Shown here piece by piece: positions 27,400 to 36,120 of a stretch of 64,000 nt of DNA (within the stretch, counting starts at the first letter, position 1; each line of letters opens with the position of its first letter). Below the pieces are notes generated by a model that was not told the DNA's origin, ran no database searches, and saw only the letters and a list, made by a program, of their open reading frames with translations. This DNA is from JANMJD01 sp963828405 (lineage in GTDB: Bacteria > Actinomycetota > Acidimicrobiia > Acidimicrobiales > Ilumatobacteraceae). The stretch spans positions 992,001 through 1,056,000 of the forward strand of contig CAWHEG010000031.1 in assembly GCA_963828405.1 (NCBI GenBank), written 5' to 3'. The position numbers and the translations under genes were made by a program.

Positions 27400-28275
27400 A
27401 TGCGCGCCGTGGCCTGCGTGAAGTGGGTCGACCGCCGGACGATGGAGTGGTCCGCTCCGGCGACGTTCGACGAGCGGTACGCCGGGATGTCGCCGGCCGA
27501 CGAGGCGGCGCTCGAGTGGGCCCTGCGCCTCGGGGGGTCGTGGGGACTCGAGGTCGTCGCCGTCACGGCCGGGTCCTCCGGCGCCGACGATGCGCTGCGC
27601 CTCGCCAGGTCGCTCGGCGCGGGACGGGTGGTGCGCATCGCCCTCGGCGACGGCGAGGAGTCGGCGACGGTCGGCGCAGCGCTCGCCGGCGCGCTCGAGC
27701 CCGATGACGTGGTGTTCTGCGGCGACTACTCGCTCGACCGGGGCACGGGTTCGGTGCCCGCCTTCCTTGCCGCGGGCCTCGACGTCCCCCAGGCACTGGG
27801 CCTGGTCGCGGTCACCTTGCCGCCCACGCCCGCCCAGCCGATCGACGTCGTTCGCCGCCTGGACGGTGGGAGGCGCGAACACCTCGCCGTGCACGTCGGG
27901 CGGGGCGCCGGAGCCGTGCTGTCCGTCGAGGGATCCACGGCCCGGTTGCGGCGGGCCGGGCTGGCGGCGATGATCTCCGCCCGCCATGCTGCCGTCGAGG
28001 TCGTCACCCCGGCGCCGGCCGGGCAGCCCCGAGGACCGGTGCCGGTGAGCGGCCCGTACCGCCCGCGCCCGCGGGTCCGTCCGGCCCCGGCCGGGGAGCG
28101 GGCGATCGACCGGCTGCGCGCCCTCACCGAGGCGGGCGGCTCGTCGAGGGCGAGTGCCGCCGAGGTGGCGGTGCTCACCGGCGACGCCGCAGCCCACCGG
28201 ATCCTGAAGGCACTGGCGGAGTGGGGCGAGCGTGTCGAGGAAGGCTCCCCGTCGGCAGCCGACCCCGGACGCTAG
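27400..28275 (+). CDS. mycofactocin-associated electron transfer flavoprotein, beta subunit
   Basis: 291 aa. EtfB features: VACVKWVD at the N-terminus, SPADEAALEWALRL, VVAVTAGSSGADDALRLARSLGAGR and the AMP/FAD-contacting VPAFLAAGLDVPQALG. The last 70 residues are a Pro/Arg-rich then helical extension (ERAIDRLRALTEAGGSSRAS) beyond the normal fold. ATG 27400 is 5 bp after the ferredoxin stop. Confidence 0.87.
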   Translation: MRAVACVKWVDRRTMEWSAPATFDERYAGMSPADEAALEWALRLGGSWGLEVVAVTAGSSGADDALRLARSLGAGRVVRIALGDGEESATVGAALAGALEPDDVVFCGDYSLDRGTGSVPAFLAAGLDVPQALGLVAVTLPPTPAQPIDVVRRLDGGRREHLAVHVGRGAGAVLSVEGSTARLRRAGLAAMISARHAAVEVVTPAPAGQPRGPVPVSGPYRPRPRVRPAPAGERAIDRLRALTEAGGSSRASAAEVAVLTGDAAAHRILKALAEWGERVEEGSPSAADPGR

Positions 28276-28278
28276 CGT
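28273..28278 (+). promoter_or_regulatory. -10 element TAGCGT, leaderless promoter
   Basis: TAGCGT is followed by 6 bp and ATG 28285; the hexamer overlaps the stop of the EtfB gene. Confidence 0.45.
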
Positions 28279-28284
28279 TCGCCC

Positions 28285-30024
28285 ATGAGCACACGGCTGG
28301 TGCTTCCCCGGATCAGCTGGGCGCTCGTCGTGATCGCCGCATTCACCACCGTGTCCGCCCGCCTGACCGACCGTGCCGACGTCGCCGAGGCCCGGTCGGT
28401 CTCGGTTGGTGCACCACGCACGACACCCGACGTCGGCATGGTGATCGCCTCGGCGGAGGCGTCGGGCCGAACCCCGCCGGCGCCGTCGGCGACGATCGGC
28501 GGCTCGGCGCCGACCCCGTCCGTTCCCGGACGGCCGACCGCCCTGCCCGGCGTGGAGCGGGCCGTCGTTGCGGCTCTGGTACCGGCTGTCGTTGCGGCCG
28601 TCGCGCCCGCCGGCACGGAGCCCGGTTGGCCCGGCCCGACCGACCCGGCGCTGCAGCCGGCCCACCGCGAGCACATCCCCCGCCCCGCCGTCGTGTCCGA
28701 TCCGGCGAGATCCGGCCTCCCCTGGGGTGACGCGGTCCGGGGCCTGTTGACCTTCCGCGGCAACCCGACCCGCACCTACTTCGGTTCCGGACCGGTGCCC
28801 GCCGATCCGCACGTCGTGTGGAAGTACCCCGGCCGGGCGATGTGCGGCAACTCCTCGGAGTACGGGGTGACCAAGCTGTGGTGCGGCACCGGGTGGACCG
28901 GCCAGCCGGCGGTCTTCGAGCGCGACGGCCGGACGTGGGTCGTGTTCGGTGCCTACGACCACCGCATCCACTTCGTCGACGCGGCCACCGGCGCCGACAT
29001 CATCCCGCCGTTCCCGACGGGCGACATCGCCAAGGGGGCGATCACCGTCGATCCCGACGGGTATCCGCTGATCTACGCCGGTTCGCGCGACAACAAGTAC
29101 CGGGTGATCGCCTTCGACCGGCCCGTGCCCACGGAGCTGTGGAGCCTCGATTCCCACAGCGTCGGCCCCCGACTGTGGAACGACGACTGGGACGCGGCGG
29201 GCCTGGTCGTCGACGACTGGCTGATCGAGGGGGGCGAGAACAGCCGGCTGCACCTGATCAAGCTCAACCGGGGGTACGGCTCCGACGGGCTGGTGACGGC
29301 CGATCCCGTGCTGGCCTGGCACGGCGCCGGATGGGACGACCGACTGCTCGCCGACGTCGGGGACGTGCGGGTGAGCCTGGAGAGCTCGGTGATGCTGCTC
29401 GGCGACATCGCCTACGTCGCCAGCTCCGGCGGGCTGGTGCAGGGCTGGGACGTCTCGGTGATGCGCACCGGCGAGGGAACGCCCCACCGCGTCTTCCGCT
29501 TCTGGACGGGTGACGATACCGACGCCACGATCGTGGGTGACGCCGAAGGGTTCGTCTACGTCGGTGTCGAGGTGGACCGCAACCTCCGCCGATCCCGCGA
29601 GGTCGGCCAGCTGCTCAAGCTCGACCCCCGCCACCCCGACGACCCGGTGGTGTGGGCGGTGAACGTGAACTCCGGCGTCGATTCGGGCACCTGGTCCACA
29701 CCGGCGATCGTCGGCGACACGATCGTCTGGCCGACCAAACCGGGTCGCGTCTACGGACTCGACCGGGCGACCGGTGCCATCCGTTGGGAGTTCCGGGTGC
29801 CCGGGCCGGTGCTCAGCTCCCCGGCGATCGTCGACGGGGTGCTGCTCCAGGCCGACGGCCGGGGGGTGCTCCACGCCTATGGTCTCGGCGACGGGACGGC
29901 GTTGCCGCCGGAGATCTGGCGGATCGCCCTCGACGCCAACATCGAGTCCACCCCGGCGGTGTGGAACGGTCGGATCTACGTCGGCGACCGCAGCGGGTTC
30001 ATGTACGCCATCGGCGATGGCTGA
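28285..30024 (+). CDS. secreted PQQ-like beta-propeller protein
   Basis: 579 aa. An N-terminal hydrophobic stretch (RISWALVVIAAFTTVSA) acts as a signal or anchor, followed by an Ala/Pro/Val-rich linker to about residue 145 and then a PQQ-like propeller. Blade motifs include VWKYPGRAMCGN, GQPAVFERDGRTWVVFGAYD, STPAIVGDTIVWPTKPG, VYGLDRATGAIRWEFRVPG and SSPAIVDGVLLQADGRG. No catalytic quinoprotein residues can be assigned. Its place between the EtfB gene and mftE suggests an extracytoplasmic role in the mycofactocin pathway, perhaps sensing or electron acceptance; this is inference. Confidence 0.75.
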   Translation: MSTRLVLPRISWALVVIAAFTTVSARLTDRADVAEARSVSVGAPRTTPDVGMVIASAEASGRTPPAPSATIGGSAPTPSVPGRPTALPGVERAVVAALVPAVVAAVAPAGTEPGWPGPTDPALQPAHREHIPRPAVVSDPARSGLPWGDAVRGLLTFRGNPTRTYFGSGPVPADPHVVWKYPGRAMCGNSSEYGVTKLWCGTGWTGQPAVFERDGRTWVVFGAYDHRIHFVDAATGADIIPPFPTGDIAKGAITVDPDGYPLIYAGSRDNKYRVIAFDRPVPTELWSLDSHSVGPRLWNDDWDAAGLVVDDWLIEGGENSRLHLIKLNRGYGSDGLVTADPVLAWHGAGWDDRLLADVGDVRVSLESSVMLLGDIAYVASSGGLVQGWDVSVMRTGEGTPHRVFRFWTGDDTDATIVGDAEGFVYVGVEVDRNLRRSREVGQLLKLDPRHPDDPVVWAVNVNSGVDSGTWSTPAIVGDTIVWPTKPGRVYGLDRATGAIRWEFRVPGPVLSSPAIVDGVLLQADGRGVLHAYGLGDGTALPPEIWRIALDANIESTPAVWNGRIYVGDRSGFMYAIGDG

Positions 30025-30093
30025 GCACGATGGCTGAGCACGATGGCTGAGCACGATGGCTGAGCACGATGGCTGAGCACGATGGCTGAGTCG
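30016..30093 (+). repeat. 13-bp tandem repeat spanning stop and start codons
   Basis: Six head-to-tail copies of GATGGCTGAGCAC (the last with changed end). Copy one holds the TGA stop of the propeller gene and copy six holds the ATG of mftE. Since 13 is not a multiple of 3, each copy offers ATG GCT GAG in a different frame. Confidence 0.9.
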
Positions 30094-30846
30094 GCGCTCG
30101 GCGCCCGCCGCTGGCCCGATCTCCCCGTCGGTGCGGTCGTCGCCCTGCCGCTCGGGTCGTGCGAACAGCACGGGCCCCACCTGCCGCTCGACACCGACAC
30201 CCGGATCGCCGTGGCCCTCGCCGCGGGATTGGCGAGCCGGCGGCGGCGGGTGCTCGTCGCTCCTGCCCTCGCCTACGGGGCGAGCTGGGAACACGCCGGC
30301 TTCCCCGGGCTGCTGTCGGTCGACCACGACGCGCTCGCCGCGATCGTGGTGCAGCTCGCCCACTCGGCGACGTGGGCGGCCGGGATCGTGCTGGTCAACG
30401 GTCACGGCGGAAACGCCGGCGGCGTGCGCCGCGCCGTGCGGCAGCTGATCGGCGAAGGCCGCCACGTCCTCGACTGGTGGCCCACCGGTCCGCCCGACGG
30501 CGACCTCCATGCCGGACGGACCGAGACGTCGATGATCCTCGCCCTCGCCCCGGAGGTCGTGTCCCTCGACCCTCCCGGGCCCGGCCTCGTCGGTCGGCCG
30601 CCGGCGTCGATGATGCACGACGGGGTACGCGCCGTCAGCCCCAACGGCATCCTCGGCGACCCGACCGGGGCGACGGCCGATGAGGGCCGGGTCGTCCTGG
30701 CGGCGATGGTCGACGACCTCGTCGCCGCCTACGACGGCTGGGCCGCCGACCTGGCGGCCGTCGACGCCGCGCCCGGCCCGGCGCCCGGCCCGGCGCCCGT
30801 CCTCCACGCCCCGGGCGCCCGCGATGCCGGTGGGGACGCGCCGTGA
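30082..30846 (+). CDS. mftE: mycofactocin peptidase MftE (creatininase family)
   Basis: 254 aa. Metal-ligand motifs of the creatininase family: SCEQHGPHLPLDTDT (Glu28, His30, Asp37), LVNGHGGNAGG and a Glu in HAGRTETS. MftE cleaves the MftC-modified MftA to release the Val-Tyr-derived AHDP. The C-terminal 30 residues are Ala/Pro-rich (PGPAPGPAP repeat). ATG 30082 is the last of six ATG codons in a 13-bp repeat and the only one in this frame. Its stop overlaps GTG of mftF (GTGA). Confidence 0.94.
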   Translation: MAESALGARRWPDLPVGAVVALPLGSCEQHGPHLPLDTDTRIAVALAAGLASRRRRVLVAPALAYGASWEHAGFPGLLSVDHDALAAIVVQLAHSATWAAGIVLVNGHGGNAGGVRRAVRQLIGEGRHVLDWWPTGPPDGDLHAGRTETSMILALAPEVVSLDPPGPGLVGRPPASMMHDGVRAVSPNGILGDPTGATADEGRVVLAAMVDDLVAAYDGWAADLAAVDAAPGPAPGPAPVLHAPGARDAGGDAP

Positions 30847-32285
30847 GCGGCTACCGCCTCGATGCCGGGGCGCGGTCCGTCGACGACGGACGCGTCCTCA
30901 TCGGCGGGTCTCCCCTCAAGATCTTCCGGCTCAGCGATGCCGGCGCCGATGTCCTGCGGCGGCTCACCGGCGACGAGTTCCCCCCGGCGTCCGCCGGAGC
31001 CGTGGCCCGCTCGGCCGGCGAGCGCCGGCTCGTCGACCGGCTGGTCGACGCCGGTGTGCTCCATCCCCGTCCCGGTGAGCCCGGGCCCGGTGCGGTGTCG
31101 GTGGTCGTCCCGGCCCACGATCCGCCGGCCGGCGCCCTCGAGGGCCTCGTCGCCAGAATGCGGTTCGGCCCCAACCCACCCGACGAGATCGTGATCGTCG
31201 ACGATGCCGGACGCGTGGCGTTGGGCCCGATCGACGGCGCCCGGGTGGTGCGCCTCGACGGCAATCTCGGGCCGGGAGGCGCACGCAATCGTGGCGTCGC
31301 CCTCACCTCCGGGGAGCTCGTCGCCTTCGTCGACAGCGACGTCGAACCCGACGACGGTTGGCTGTCCGCCCTGCTCGGGCACTTCGGCGACCCCCGCGTC
31401 GGGCTCGTCGCCGCCCGGGTGCGGAGCCGCCCCGGTCCGTCGGTACGCGAGCGCTACGAACGCTGGCGCTCCCCGCTCGACCTCGGCGGCGAGCCCGCCC
31501 GGGTCCGCTGCGGCACCCGGGTCGGCTACGTCCCCGGCGCCGCGGTGGTCGTGCGCCGCCGGGCCTTCGACGAGGTCGGGGGATTCGACGAGGCGTTGCG
31601 GTTCGGTGAGGACGTCGACCTGGTCTGGCGGCTCGATGCCGCCGGCTGGCGGTGCCGCTACGAGCCGGCGTCGACCGTCGTCCACGAGCCCCGGCCGGGC
31701 TGGGCGGCGTGGGCCCGGCAGCGGTTCTCGTACGGCTCGTCGGCCGCGCCGCTGGCCCGCCGGCACCGTCGAGCGCTGGCCCCGGCGCGGGTGAGCGGGT
31801 GGACGGCCGCATCGTGGGGTCTGGCCGCGGCCGGTCAGCCGGTCGCCGGTCTGGGGCTCGCCGCAGTGACGACGGCGGCCCTCCCGCGCAAGCTGACCGG
31901 CCTGCGCCATCCGGGCGCCGAGGCGCTGCGGCTGGCCGGGCTCGGACACCTGTTCGGCGGCCGGATCCTGGCCAACGCCTGCTGGCGGGCATGGTGGCCG
32001 ATCACCGTCGCCCTGGCGGTCGTCTCCCGCCGGGCCCGCCGGGTGGCGCTCCTGGCCGCGGTGGTCCCCCCGCTGATCGACTGGTGGCGCGAGCGCCCTG
32101 CGCTCGACCCGGTGACGGCGGTCGCCGTCCGGCTGGCGGACGATCTGTCGTACGGCGCCGGAGTGTGGGCGGGCGTCATCGGCCAGCGCGACCTGGCTGC
32201 CATCCTCCCGGAGTTCACCTCGTGGCCGGGGCGGAAGCCGGCCGGTGAACGGCTGGGCGGCTCAGCCGGCGACGACGGCCGATGA
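30843..32285 (+). CDS. mftF: mycofactocin glycosyltransferase MftF
   Basis: 480 aa. Residues about 1-85 form a PqqD/MftB-like N-terminal segment (FRLSDAGADVLRRLTGDEF); from about 80 there is a GT-2 domain (SVVVPAHDPP, EIVIVDD, NLGPGGARNRGV, AFVDSDVEPDDGW with the DxD motif, FGEDVDLVWRL). C-terminal hydrophobic helices follow (from about 320). In mycobacteria MftF adds an oligo-beta-1,4-glucose chain to the cofactor. GTG start overlaps the mftE stop by 4 bp. Its end overlaps the convergent DUF4395 gene by 24 bp. Confidence 0.92.
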   Translation: MSGYRLDAGARSVDDGRVLIGGSPLKIFRLSDAGADVLRRLTGDEFPPASAGAVARSAGERRLVDRLVDAGVLHPRPGEPGPGAVSVVVPAHDPPAGALEGLVARMRFGPNPPDEIVIVDDAGRVALGPIDGARVVRLDGNLGPGGARNRGVALTSGELVAFVDSDVEPDDGWLSALLGHFGDPRVGLVAARVRSRPGPSVRERYERWRSPLDLGGEPARVRCGTRVGYVPGAAVVVRRRAFDEVGGFDEALRFGEDVDLVWRLDAAGWRCRYEPASTVVHEPRPGWAAWARQRFSYGSSAAPLARRHRRALAPARVSGWTAASWGLAAAGQPVAGLGLAAVTTAALPRKLTGLRHPGAEALRLAGLGHLFGGRILANACWRAWWPITVALAVVSRRARRVALLAAVVPPLIDWWRERPALDPVTAVAVRLADDLSYGAGVWAGVIGQRDLAAILPEFTSWPGRKPAGERLGGSAGDDGR

Positions 32286-32777
32286 GGCCATCGCCGCGGC
32301 AAGGCGGGGCCGGAGGTCGTTGCACGCCTCGCACACGTCGGCCGGGATGATCCCCCAGCGCATCAGGCGGTTGAACACGACGCAGCCCAGGCACAGCCCG
32401 ACGGCCGCCTCGAGGAAGGCGGCGAGCGACAGCCCGACGATCAGCGCCAGCGCCGCGCCGTGGGCCCCGGCCAGCCAGGCGATCGACGCGCCGACCGTGA
32501 AGGCGACCCCGACGCCCTGGGCGAAGCGCTTGGGCGGCCCGGGAACGAGGCGGTGCTCGATGCGTAGGCGGGGCGTGATCACGCCGGTGGCCAGGCGGCC
32601 GAGCGGGCTCAGGCGGGGACCGCTCAGGACGCGGGCGACGAATCCGTACGTCAGCGGGACGAGCATCCAGCCCTGGCGCAAGGCGAGGAAGGCGATGGCC
32701 TGGAGCACGACACCGGAGGCGACGAGCCGGGCCGACGTCTCGTTGACCGGGTTGGGGAACGACAGGAATCGACGCAC
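32262..32777 (-). CDS. DUF4395 membrane protein
   Basis: 171 aa. Starts VRRFLSFPNPVNETSARLVA, which is the conserved N-terminus of DUF4395, followed by about four hydrophobic helices and a cysteine-containing motif GLCLGCVVFN and CEACNDL near the C-terminus. Function unknown; DUF4395 genes often accompany thioredoxin- or rhodanese-like genes, not seen here. GTG 32777 is chosen because TATGCT (32784-32789, minus strand) precedes it by 6 bp; a longer frame exists to 32864 but overlaps the divergent gene. Confidence 0.78.
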   Translation of the reverse strand: MRRFLSFPNPVNETSARLVASGVVLQAIAFLALRQGWMLVPLTYGFVARVLSGPRLSPLGRLATGVITPRLRIEHRLVPGPPKRFAQGVGVAFTVGASIAWLAGAHGAALALIVGLSLAAFLEAAVGLCLGCVVFNRLMRWGIIPADVCEACNDLRPRLAAAMASSAVVAG

Positions 32778-32783
32778 CCGAGA

Positions 32784-32838
32784 AGCATATGTCGACAAAG
32801 ATGACCGGACAACTCGGGATTCGTCCGGCCGGTAGCGT
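32784..32838. promoter_or_regulatory. divergent leaderless promoters (DUF4395 / alanine racemase-like)
   Basis: Minus strand TATGCT (32784-32789) is 6 bp before GTG 32777. Plus strand TAGCGT (32833-32838) is 9 bp before ATG 32848. Confidence 0.45.
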
Positions 32839-32847
32839 GGGGCGCCC

Positions 32848-33801
32848 ATGACCCTCACCCTCACCGTCGACGAGCCGGCGTGGCAGGCCCATCTGCTTCG
32901 TCACCTCGTCCAGCTCGGTGATGGGCTCGTTCCCGTGGTCAAGGGCAACGGGTACGGTCTCGGCCGGCGTTTTCTGGCCGAACAGGTCGCCGCTGCCGCG
33001 CCGCTGGTCGCCGTCGGCACGGTCTACGAGACAGCCGACGTGGCCGATGTCGCCCAGCACGTCCTCGTGCTCACGCCGACCTTCGACGACCATCTCGAGG
33101 CGTTGGCGCCGAACGTCACGCTCACCGTCGCCTCGATCGCCCAGGCCCGCCATCTCGTCGATCTGGGCTGGTCGGGCCCGGTCGTCGTCAAGCTGGTGAG
33201 CTCGATGCTCCGCCACGGTTTCGCAGCGGACCGGCTCGCCGAGGTGGGAGTCGGGGACGGTCTGCGGATCGCGGGGTACGCGATCCATCCCCCACTGGAC
33301 GGCAGCGCCGGCGACCACCTCGGTGAGATCGAGCGGCTGGCCGCCGCCGTGCCCGCCGGGGCCGAGATCCATGTGAGCCACCTGGGCCCCGTCGAGTTCG
33401 CCGCGCTGCGCGCCCGCCACCCCGAGCGGATCTGGAGGCTCCGTCTGGGCACGACGCTGTGGCACGGCGACAAGTCGATGTTCCGCCTCGGCGCCGACGT
33501 GCTCGATGTCCGCCCCGTGGCCGCCGGCACACCGGCCGGGTACCGGCTCGAGCCGGTGCCATGTGCCGGCCACCTCGTCATCGTCGGCGCCGGCTCCGCC
33601 CACGGCGTGACGCCCCTCGCCGACGGGCGCAGCCCGTTCCACTTCGCCCGGCGACGACTGGCGCTCCACGAGGCGCCGCACATGCATGCCACGATGGCCT
33701 TCGTCCCCGCCGGAGAGCCCTGCCCGGAGGTCGGTGCCTCGGTCGATGTCCAGCGGCCGCTGATCTCGATCACCCCCGACCGGGTGGTGTGGATCGCGTG
33801 A
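32848..33801 (+). CDS. alanine racemase-like PLP protein (short form)
   Basis: 317 aa. The PLP-lysine motif VVKGNGYGLGRRFLAEQ is present near residue 30, and the barrel continues through VVVKLVSSMLRHGF and EIHVSHLGPVEF. It is about 50 residues shorter than alanine racemase, and the C-terminal beta domain is diverged: no clear GYGDG-type motif carrying the second catalytic Tyr is seen. It may be a racemase of another amino acid, or a PLP-dependent paralogue used in cell-wall synthesis. It is coupled (GTGA overlap) to the membrane acyltransferase-like gene. Confidence 0.7.
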   Translation: MTLTLTVDEPAWQAHLLRHLVQLGDGLVPVVKGNGYGLGRRFLAEQVAAAAPLVAVGTVYETADVADVAQHVLVLTPTFDDHLEALAPNVTLTVASIAQARHLVDLGWSGPVVVKLVSSMLRHGFAADRLAEVGVGDGLRIAGYAIHPPLDGSAGDHLGEIERLAAAVPAGAEIHVSHLGPVEFAALRARHPERIWRLRLGTTLWHGDKSMFRLGADVLDVRPVAAGTPAGYRLEPVPCAGHLVIVGAGSAHGVTPLADGRSPFHFARRRLALHEAPHMHATMAFVPAGEPCPEVGASVDVQRPLISITPDRVVWIA

Positions 33802-34952
33802 CGGGGCTCGGCCCGCCCCCGATCGGGACGCCCTCGGCGGCACGCGTCGTGGGCATCGACGTGACCAGGGCCGTCGCCCTCGTCGGCGTGGTCGTGATGA
33901 ACTACCACGGCTACCTCAACGGCAGCCGGGCTGCCGAGGCGTCCAACTGGGCGGGACGGCTGTTCGATCCCTGGGAGGGTGTGCTCTCCACCCGGTTCGC
34001 GGCGACGTTCGTGGTGGTCGCCGGTATCGGTGTGACGTTGCTGACCAGGCGTTCGGTCGCCTCCGCTGACGCCGACGCCATCCGGGCCGACCGCTGGAGG
34101 CTGCGCCGCCGCGGCCTGTTGCTGCTCGCCGTGGGACACGTGTTCGACTGGGTGTGGCCCGGGACGATCCTGCCGTTCTACGGCCTCTACTTCATCATCG
34201 CCTCGTTCCTGTTCACGTGGCGGTTACGGCGGCTGGTCGCCGCCGCGGTCCTCGCCGCGCTCGGCGCGGCCGCGCTGCAGATGTGGAACGAGCAGCGCCT
34301 GCTCGACGGCGATGGGGAGCTGTGGTTCCTGCAGCGGGCCGTCGACGGTGGGGGAGCGTTGCGCAGCCCGCGCAACCTGGTCGCCGATCTGCTCGTGCGC
34401 GGCACCCACCCCGTGATGCCCTGGCTGGCCTTCATGATCGCCGGAATGCTGCTCGGTCGCCTGCTCACCGAGTTGGGCGGCCTCCGCCGACGACTGATCG
34501 TCGCCGGCCTGGGCGCCGTGGCGGTCGGCTACGCCCTCTCGACGGCGACAAGGATGCTGACCGCCGGGTCCGAGGGCCGGGTCGCCGACCACCTGCGCCA
34601 CCTCACCCGGACCGATCCGTTCGCCCGCGGACTGCTCTACACGCTCACGGCGTTGGGGTCGTCGGTGGCCGCCGTGGTGCTGGTCTGTGCCGTTGCCGAG
34701 CGGTGGCCGACGGCGACGCCGGTCGACGTGCTGCGTCGGGCCGGCCAGATGAGCCTCACGCTCTACCTCGCCCACGCCCTGGTGTTCAACGTCGCCGTCG
34801 ACTGGCTGCACTGGGTCGGTGGGACGGGGCTCGACACGGCGCTGCTGCTCAGCGCCGTGTTCTGGTTGTTCGGCGTGACACTGGCCGCCTGGTGGCAGCG
34901 GTTGTTCGGCCAGGGCCCGGCCGAACGGATCTACCGCCTGTTCGGGGGGTAG
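33798..34952 (+). CDS. DUF418-type polytopic membrane protein
   Basis: 384 aa with about ten hydrophobic helices. The start resembles heparan-alpha-glucosaminide acetyltransferase/DUF1624 proteins (VVGIDVTRAVALVGVVVMNY), and the C-terminal part has the DUF418 pattern RAGQMSLTLYLAHALVF and WWQRLFGQGPAERIYR. These are putative membrane acyl-group transferases or transporters. GTG 33798 overlaps the racemase-like stop, so the two are co-translated and may modify the same envelope component. Confidence 0.75.
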   Translation: MTGLGPPPIGTPSAARVVGIDVTRAVALVGVVVMNYHGYLNGSRAAEASNWAGRLFDPWEGVLSTRFAATFVVVAGIGVTLLTRRSVASADADAIRADRWRLRRRGLLLLAVGHVFDWVWPGTILPFYGLYFIIASFLFTWRLRRLVAAAVLAALGAAALQMWNEQRLLDGDGELWFLQRAVDGGGALRSPRNLVADLLVRGTHPVMPWLAFMIAGMLLGRLLTELGGLRRRLIVAGLGAVAVGYALSTATRMLTAGSEGRVADHLRHLTRTDPFARGLLYTLTALGSSVAAVVLVCAVAERWPTATPVDVLRRAGQMSLTLYLAHALVFNVAVDWLHWVGGTGLDTALLLSAVFWLFGVTLAAWWQRLFGQGPAERIYRLFGG

Positions 34953-35043
34953 GCGGGGCGGGGACGGCTCGCCGTGCCCCGGGATCGGCCACGGCCGGCG
35001 GCCGGCACTGCCTGCCCCGCGCCCGGGTTGCTCCGGTCCGGGA

Positions 35044-36012
35044 CTACTCCGAGAACGTGTCGCAGCTGTCGCTGCTGCCGCTGGCGAAGCCGGTCTTGAA
35101 CCAGGTCTTGCGCTGCTCGGACGAGCCGTGGGTGAACGACTCGGGATCGACACGGCCCTGGGTCTCGCGCTGGATGCGGTCGTCGCCGACGGCCGCCGCG
35201 GCGTTGATCGCCTCGTCGATCTCGCCGGGGTCGAACGCGCCACGATCGGAGGCGTCCCTGGCCCACGCCCCCGCCAGGCAGTCGGCCTGCAGTTCGAGCC
35301 TCACCGACAGGGGATTGGCCTGGGCCGGGTTGGACTGTTGGGCCTGATGGACCTGGTCGCTGATCCCGAGCACGTTCTGCACGTGGTGGCCGTACTCGTG
35401 GGCGACGATGTACTGCGAGGCCAGGTCGCCCTGGGCGCCGAAGCGGTCCTGCAACTCCGTGAGGAAGTCGAGGTCGAAGTACACCTTCGAGTCGACCGGG
35501 CAGTAGAACGGTCCGGTCTGGGCCGTCGCCGCGCCGCAGCCCGTGTCGGTGCCGCCCGAGAAGAACACCGTCGGCACGATCCGGTAGTCGCGCCCGCCGG
35601 CCTTGAACGCCTTCACCCAGTAGTTCTGCACGTCCTCGACGGCGCCGCAGACGATCTGGGCCGTCTCGGTGTCGCACGCTCCCGCTCCGGCCGCGCCGGT
35701 GTCGACGTCCTGGCCGCCGCCCGCGTCGCCCTCGGGCACGATGTTGGGAGCCACGATGCTCGTCGGCGTGTCACCGCTGCTGGCCGGCGCGCCGAGTCCG
35801 CCGCCCTTCATCAGCTTGGGCAGGACGAGCACGGCGAGCATCACCAGGATCCCGATCATCCCGCCGCCCATCTTCATCGGGAACGGGAAGCCGCTACCCC
35901 CGCCACCGCCGCCGGGCAGCGGGAATCCGAGCCCTCCGCTGGATCCGCCCCCACCCTGGCCGCGCCGGTCCTCGATCATCGAGCTGTCGCCCTGCCGGCG
36001 GATCTTGGTCAT
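35044..36012 (-). CDS. neutral zinc metallopeptidase (YpfJ-type)
   Basis: 322 aa. Domain order: a basic N-terminus, a Gly-rich stretch (about 19-50), one membrane helix (MIGILVMLAVLVLP), a linker, then a peptidase domain. The zinc site is HEYGHHVQ and the second half has RLELQADCLAGAWA, where the Glu completes the metal site; VYFDLDFLTEL precedes it. The start MTKIRRQGDSSMIEDRRGQ is conserved in this family. Substrate unknown; the domain is probably extracytoplasmic. GAGG lies 7 bases before ATG. Confidence 0.9.
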   Translation of the reverse strand: MTKIRRQGDSSMIEDRRGQGGGGSSGGLGFPLPGGGGGGSGFPFPMKMGGGMIGILVMLAVLVLPKLMKGGGLGAPASSGDTPTSIVAPNIVPEGDAGGGQDVDTGAAGAGACDTETAQIVCGAVEDVQNYWVKAFKAGGRDYRIVPTVFFSGGTDTGCGAATAQTGPFYCPVDSKVYFDLDFLTELQDRFGAQGDLASQYIVAHEYGHHVQNVLGISDQVHQAQQSNPAQANPLSVRLELQADCLAGAWARDASDRGAFDPGEIDEAINAAAAVGDDRIQRETQGRVDPESFTHGSSEQRKTWFKTGFASGSSDSCDTFSE

Positions 36013-36120
36013 CGGTGTACCTCGCTGTCACTGCTTCACTGCTTCACTGGCACTGCTTCGACGCGTCCTCGGTGGAACGCGACGCGGGCGAGCCTAGATG
36101 TCGGGCCCTGCATGTCGTGT

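Noticed and set aside
30016..30093. CRISPR-like array
   Set aside because: 13-bp units without spacers; a simple tandem repeat.
27352..30807. Minus-strand frame of 1,151 codons
   Set aside because: Antisense of the EtfB, propeller and mftE genes, all with recognisable domains on the plus strand.
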